Made by a program: the position numbers and the translations under genes | Origin: an uncultured Prosthecobacter sp. | Lineage (GTDB): Bacteria > Verrucomicrobiota > Verrucomicrobiia > Verrucomicrobiales > Verrucomicrobiaceae | NCBI GenBank assembly: GCA_947523045.1 | Contig: CANNUR010000114.1 | Location: forward strand, 1 to 8,782 | Reading direction: 5' to 3' | DNA: 8,782 bases | Notes under the pieces: generated by a model | What the model was told of the DNA's origin: nothing | What the model saw: only the letters and a program-made list of their open reading frames with translations | Database searches by the model: none | In this document: positions 5,824 through 8,782 of the stretch, in pieces | Layout: the number at the start of each line of letters is the position of its first letter | Position numbering within the stretch: position 1 is the first letter of the stretch

Positions 5824-7416
5824 TCAAGCCACCGGCTCGCGGGTGAGGGTGCCGTCGAGCAGGCGCATGAGGCCGCGCGGATTGGCGTTTTGCAGGGCCT
5901 CCGGCAGGCAGTCGTCGGGGAAACCCTGGTAGCAGACCGGCCGGACGAAGCGGTGGATGCTGCCGGTGCCGATGCTGGTGAAGTGGCTGTGGCTGGCCGC
6001 CGGGTAGGGGCCGCCGTGGTGCATCGACGGGCAGGGCTCGATGCCGGTACCGAAGCCGTTGAAGATGAGGCGGCCGACCTTGCGCTCGAGGATGCGCACC
6101 AGTTCGGCGTTTTCGCGCAGGTCGTCGGGCGTGCCGTGGATGGCGGCGGTGAGCTGGCCTTCGAGTCCGCGGGCGAACTCGAGCAGGGCTTCGCTGCTGT
6201 CGCTCTCGGCGATGATCGAGCAGGGGCCGAAGACCTCGCGCTGCAGTTCCTCGTTCGACTGCAGGACGTCGAGCGGTGCGGTGAAGATCCGGCAGGCGGC
6301 CTGAGTGGCGTCGTGGTTCGGGCTTTGCTCCGACTGGCCGGCGAGGCGCAGGCCGGAGATCGTGTGCCAGACGGCGGTGCCGGCCTCGTAGGTTTCGCAG
6401 ATGCCGCGGTGCAGCATGGTCTGCGGGGCGATTTTTTGCGCCTGCTCGCCGGCGGCGCGGACAAACTCCGCCAGCTCGGGGCTCTTGACGCCGAGGACCA
6501 TGGCCGGATTCGTGCAGAACTGGCCGACGCCCATGGTCACCGAGCCGATGTAGGCCTCGGCCATCTGGGCGGCGCGCGCCTTGAGGGCGCCGGGCAGGAC
6601 AAAGACCGGGTTCACCGAGCCCATTTCCGCGTAGACCGGGATCGGGTGCGGGCGGGCGGCAGCGACGTCCATGAGGGCGCGCCCGCCGCGCAGCGAGCCG
6701 GTGAAGGCGACCGCCTGGGTGAGGGGATGGCGCACGAGTTCGATGCCGATGTCGTGGCTGCGACCGTGCAGCATCGAGAAGCTGCCCTGGGGCAGGCCGC
6801 TTTTCTGAAGGGCCTGAAAGACGGCGCGCGAGAGCATTTCGCAGGTGCCGGGGTGGGCCGGATGGGCCTTGACCACCACCGGGCAGCCGGCAGCGAGGGC
6901 GCAGACCGAGTCGGTTCCGACGACGCCGATGGCGAAGGGGAAGTTGCTGGCACCGAAAACGACGACCGGGCCGATCGGCTGCAGGACGCGGCGGACATCG
7001 GGCTTGGGCAGGGGCTGGCGGTCGGGTTGGGCGCGGTCAATGCTGGCCTCCGACCAGGAACCCTCGCGGATCAGGGCGGCGAACATGCGGCACTGGTTGA
7101 CGGCGCGGCCGCGCTCGCCGGTCAGGCGGGCCATCGGCAGGGCGGTTTCGGCGTGGGCGCGCTCAAGCAGGGCATCGCCGAGAGCGAGGATTTCCTCGGC
7201 GAGGGTTTCCAGGAAGGTGGCGCGGGTTTCGACACTGGCCGTGCGCAGGCCGTCGAAGGCGCCGTCGGCGGCGCGCAGGGCTTCATTCGCTTCGGCAAGG
7301 GTCGCCTCCGAGAAGGAGGGCTCCATGGGCTGGTTGGTCGACGGGTTGACGGCCTGGAAGGGGGCGTGCTGGGTCGTGGTTTCGCGACCCGCGATGAGGT
7401 GGTGTCCGGTGAGCAT
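5824..7416 (-). CDS. 2,5-dioxovalerate (alpha-ketoglutarate semialdehyde) dehydrogenase, NADP-type
   Basis: Aldehyde dehydrogenase superfamily enzyme of 530 residues that most resembles the group oxidising 2,5-dioxopentanoate to 2-oxoglutarate with NADP+, the final step of non-phosphorylative pentose, glucarate and hydroxyproline routes. The opening MLTGHHLIAG and the block VVKAHPAHPGT (181-191) are typical of this subgroup. Catalytic features are intact: N158 in FGASNFPFA, K183, FTGS (238-241), E264 in AEMGSVNP, C301 in GVGQFCTNP, and EVFGP (394-398). It follows the FAH-family gene by exactly 21 nt on the same strand, so the two are one operon; the spacer is a C-rich tract with no Shine-Dalgarno sequence. 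Unlike its neighbours, no intrinsic terminator is seen after it, so read-through into rpoA is possible. Substrate is inferred from subgroup motifs plus the partner gene. The superfamily and catalysis are secure, the exact aldehyde less so. Confidence 0.88.
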   Translation of the reverse strand: MLTGHHLIAGRETTTQHAPFQAVNPSTNQPMEPSFSEATLAEANEALRAADGAFDGLRTASVETRATFLETLAEEILALGDALLERAHAETALPMARLTGERGRAVNQCRMFAALIREGSWSEASIDRAQPDRQPLPKPDVRRVLQPIGPVVVFGASNFPFAIGVVGTDSVCALAAGCPVVVKAHPAHPGTCEMLSRAVFQALQKSGLPQGSFSMLHGRSHDIGIELVRHPLTQAVAFTGSLRGGRALMDVAAARPHPIPVYAEMGSVNPVFVLPGALKARAAQMAEAYIGSVTMGVGQFCTNPAMVLGVKSPELAEFVRAAGEQAQKIAPQTMLHRGICETYEAGTAVWHTISGLRLAGQSEQSPNHDATQAACRIFTAPLDVLQSNEELQREVFGPCSIIAESDSSEALLEFARGLEGQLTAAIHGTPDDLRENAELVRILERKVGRLIFNGFGTGIEPCPSMHHGGPYPAASHSHFTSIGTGSIHRFVRPVCYQGFPDDCLPEALQNANPRGLMRLLDGTLTREPVA

Positions 7417-7437
7417 GGGGAGGGGCAGGGGTGGGGG
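7417..7437 (+). promoter_or_regulatory. G-quadruplex motif filling the spacer between the two catabolic genes
   Basis: The + strand carries G-tracts of 4, 4, 4 and 5 separated by loops A, CA and T, spanning exactly the 21 bases between the FAH gene stop (7438-7440) and the dehydrogenase ATG (7414-7416). This meets the canonical four-tract quadruplex pattern with very short loops. Because the genes run on the - strand, the G-rich strand is the transcription template and the mRNA is C-rich. Confidence 0.7.
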
Positions 7438-8262
7438 TTAGGCGGCGGGATTCACAAGCGTGCCGATGCCGTCGATGGAGATGCGCATTTCGTCGCCGGG
7501 CTGCAGCGTGAACTCATCGCCGGGCACGATGCCGGTGCCGGTCATGAGGTAGGCGCCGGTCGGGAAGCTGTTGTCGCGGTAGAGGAAGCCGGCCAGTTCC
7601 TGGGGCGTGCGCTTGAGCTGGGCGAGGGTGGTTTCGCCGGCAAAGGCAACGGCCTCGCCGCGGCGGATCTCCAGGCGGATGGCCGTTTCCGGCGGCAGCG
7701 GGGCGGGGGCGACAAGCAGGCAGGGGCCGAGGGCGGCGCAGAGCTTGAAGCACTTCGCCTGCGGCAGGTACAGCGGGTTTTCGCCCTCGATGTCGCGGCA
7801 GGACAGGTCGTTGCCGACAGTGGCACCGAGGATGTCGCCGGCGGCATTGATCGCCAACGTCAGCTCGGGCTCGGGCACCATCCATTTTGAGTCGCTGCGC
7901 AGGTGCATGGCCTGGCCGGGGTGGGCGACCCGCTGCGGGGTGGCCTTGAAGAAGATTTCCGGGCGCTCGGCGGCGTAGACGCGGTCGTAGAAGCTGCCGC
8001 CGCCGGCGTCCTTGCTCTCCTCCATGCGGGCGGTGCGGCTGCGGAAGTAGGTGACGCCCGCGGCCCAGACTTCCTGGCTGCCGATGGGGGCCAGCAGGTC
8101 GGACGGTTCCGCCACCGCCGGCAGGCGGGCGGCTTCGGCGGCGAGGTGGGCGTGCAGGTCCGGACGGTTGAACAGGGAGTCCCAGTCCTGCTCTTCGAGC
8201 CGGTGCCAGGTGAGGTTCGGGCTGCGCAGGAAGAGGCCGTGGCGGGTGCGGTAGAGCTGCAT
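7438..8262 (-). CDS. Fumarylacetoacetate-hydrolase-fold protein, likely 2-keto-3-deoxy-pentonate dehydratase
   Basis: A 274-residue FAH-superfamily enzyme. The conserved divalent-metal set appears as E131 and E133 in [11 protein letters not shown] and D152 in [22 protein letters not shown] (149-170), with K170 as the likely catalytic lysine. The [15 protein letters not shown] stretch and the E-x-E/D spacing fit the archaeal 2-dehydro-3-deoxy-D-arabinonate dehydratase group, which removes water from a 2-keto-3-deoxy-pentonate to give 2,5-dioxopentanoate. That product is the substrate expected of the enzyme encoded next in the operon, and this context is the main support for the substrate. Alternatives are other FAH-fold hydrolases or decarboxylases, for example the diketo-acid hydrolases of fucose/rhamnose routes. 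The start at 8262 ([10 protein letters not shown]) lies 9 nt after a -10-like hexamer and has no Shine-Dalgarno site. A divergent Lrp-type gene starts 140 bp away. Confidence 0.85.
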   Translation of the reverse strand: MQLYRTRHGLFLRSPNLTWHRLEEQDWDSLFNRPDLHAHLAAEAARLPAVAEPSDLLAPIGSQEVWAAGVTYFRSRTARMEESKDAGGGSFYDRVYAAERPEIFFKATPQRVAHPGQAMHLRSDSKWMVPEPELTLAINAAGDILGATVGNDLSCRDIEGENPLYLPQAKCFKLCAALGPCLLVAPAPLPPETAIRLEIRRGEAVAFAGETTLAQLKRTPQELAGFLYRDNSFPTGAYLMTGTGIVPGDEFTLQPGDEMRISIDGIGTLVNPAA

Positions 8263-8271
8263 GAGGGGGCG

Positions 8272-8299
8272 AGCCTATCGCCCGGCGCGCCGCTGTCAA
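8272..8299 (-). promoter_or_regulatory. Promoter of the sugar-acid operon with palindromic spacer, possibly leaderless
   Basis: On the - strand a perfect -35 TTGACA (8299-8294) is followed by 16 nt and TAGGCT (8277-8272, 3 of 6). Only 9 nt separate the -10 from the ATG, so the mRNA would have almost no leader. The spacer contains the 10-bp perfect palindrome CGGCGCGCCG (8283-8292), a plausible operator position between -35 and -10. Confidence 0.55.
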
Positions 8300-8364
8300 A
8301 ACAAGAACGATGTCCCGAGTGTTCAGGCCGTGCCTTCCGGCAAAGGCGCCTGCTCCGGCACCGC

Positions 8365-8392
8365 TTGCCAGCGCACAAAGCTCGCGTAGATT
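8365..8392 (+). promoter_or_regulatory. Promoter of the Lrp-type gene, possibly leaderless
   Basis: TTGCCA (8365-8370, 5 of 6), a 16-nt spacer and TAGATT (8387-8392, 4 of 6), with the -10 ending 10 nt before the ATG at 8403. The geometry mirrors the divergent operon promoter at 8272-8299. The 65 bp between the two -35 boxes hold TCCGGCA twice (8336-8342 and 8354-8360), a possible shared regulator site. Confidence 0.5.
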
Positions 8393-8402
8393 GATCCTTC
8401 CC

Positions 8403-8782
8403 ATGGATCCCCTGATTCACCTCCTGCATCTCAACTCGAACCGCTCCCCCAGCGAGCTGGCCCAGCTTCTGGGCCTCACCGAAGACGAAGTCATCCGGCG
8501 CACGCGAGCAGCCGAGGCCGACGGCACGATCCTGGGTTACAACGCCGTGGTCGATCGTCACAAGGCGGGCCACCGTGGTGTGACCGCCCTCATCGAAGTG
8601 CGCATCACGCCCGAGCGCGAGGGTGGTTTCGACCGTCTGGCGCGGCGCATCGCCAAGTTCGACCAGGTGCGCGAGTGCTTCCTGATGAGCGGCGGTTACG
8701 ACCTTGCCGTGGTCGTCGAGGGGCAGGACCTGCTCGACGTCGCCCCCGTCTGGCGCGAGCCGCTCGCGGCGGGCAGCCCGCT
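8403..8782 (+). CDS. Lrp/AsnC-family transcriptional regulator, 3'-truncated by the window edge
   Basis: The frame is open from the ATG at 8403 to the last base, giving 126 residues of a family usually 140-165 long. Residues about 1-45 form the winged helix-turn-helix (SPSELAQLLGLTEDEVIRRTRAAEADGTILGY), where the family-typical G-x-I-x-G-Y that closes the DNA-binding domain is visible. Residues about 58 onward are the effector-binding RAM domain (VTALIEVRITPE, then ECFLMSGGYDLAVVVEG, containing the conserved S-G-x-Y-D turn). The N-terminal helix is shorter than in E. coli Lrp. The gene lies divergent from the sugar-acid operon, 140 bp away, so local control of that operon or autoregulation is plausible but not shown. 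The last dozen residues (VAPVWREPLAAGSP) fit the family only loosely, though spacing is kept and no frameshift is needed. Confidence 0.92.
   Translation, partial: MDPLIHLLHLNSNRSPSELAQLLGLTEDEVIRRTRAAEADGTILGYNAVVDRHKAGHRGVTALIEVRITPEREGGFDRLARRIAKFDQVRECFLMSGGYDLAVVVEGQDLLDVAPVWREPLAAGSP

Noticed and set aside
5488..7890. An 800-codon open frame on the + strand antisense to rpoA, the dehydrogenase and the FAH gene
   Set aside because: It spans two clear genes, their spacers and the rpoA promoter on the other strand. Its composition (Gly/Ala/Arg/Asp-rich, no domain) is what antisense frames of GC-rich genes give.
8735..8782. Possible frameshift at the end of the Lrp-type gene
   Set aside because: The residues match the family loosely, but neither alternative frame fits better, and the spacing of the conserved Glu and Leu-Ala is kept.

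Overview
The window is a GC-rich bacterial chromosome segment with tightly packed, conventional genes. I read it as most likely a Verrucomicrobiota member (Opitutae-like). The reasons are the mix of a bacterial type xylose isomerase, a glycine-rich single-RRM protein, an Lrp/AsnC protein with a short Verrucomicrobia-like N-terminus, and the general scarcity of Shine-Dalgarno sequences. This assignment is inference from protein flavour, not from a marker search.

Left part (1-4013, + strand): the 3' two-thirds of xylose isomerase xylA closes with a strong intrinsic terminator. It is followed by an aminopeptidase P (pepP), a small RNA-binding protein (RRM plus a long Gly/Arg/Tyr tail) with its own terminator, and queA (queuosine tRNA modification). 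Each looks like an independent transcription unit.

Middle part (4018-5785, - strand): rpoA and rplQ form a two-gene unit that converges on queA and ends in a perfect 11-bp terminator hairpin. rpoA has its own good sigma70-like promoter and a leader of about 107 nt with nested hairpins. It is not preceded by rpsM/rpsK/rpsD as in the common alpha operon. Its protein carries an unusual 47-residue acidic tail.

Right part (5824-8299, - strand): a two-gene catabolic operon encodes a fumarylacetoacetate-hydrolase-fold protein of the 2-keto-3-deoxy-pentonate dehydratase type, followed by a 2,5-dioxovalerate (alpha-ketoglutarate semialdehyde) dehydrogenase. Together these would be the last two steps of an oxidative, non-phosphorylative (Weimberg-like) sugar-acid route ending in 2-oxoglutarate. 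The 21-nt spacer between the two genes is exactly a four-tract G-quadruplex motif on the template strand. A divergent Lrp/AsnC-type regulator gene starts at 8403 and runs off the window.

No rRNA, tRNA, CRISPR array, insertion sequence or phage gene is visible. I did not find a clearly new multi-gene system. The most interesting signals are regulatory: a -10-like hexamer 8-10 nt before three start codons (possible leaderless mRNAs), the G-quadruplex spacer, and the structured rpoA leader.
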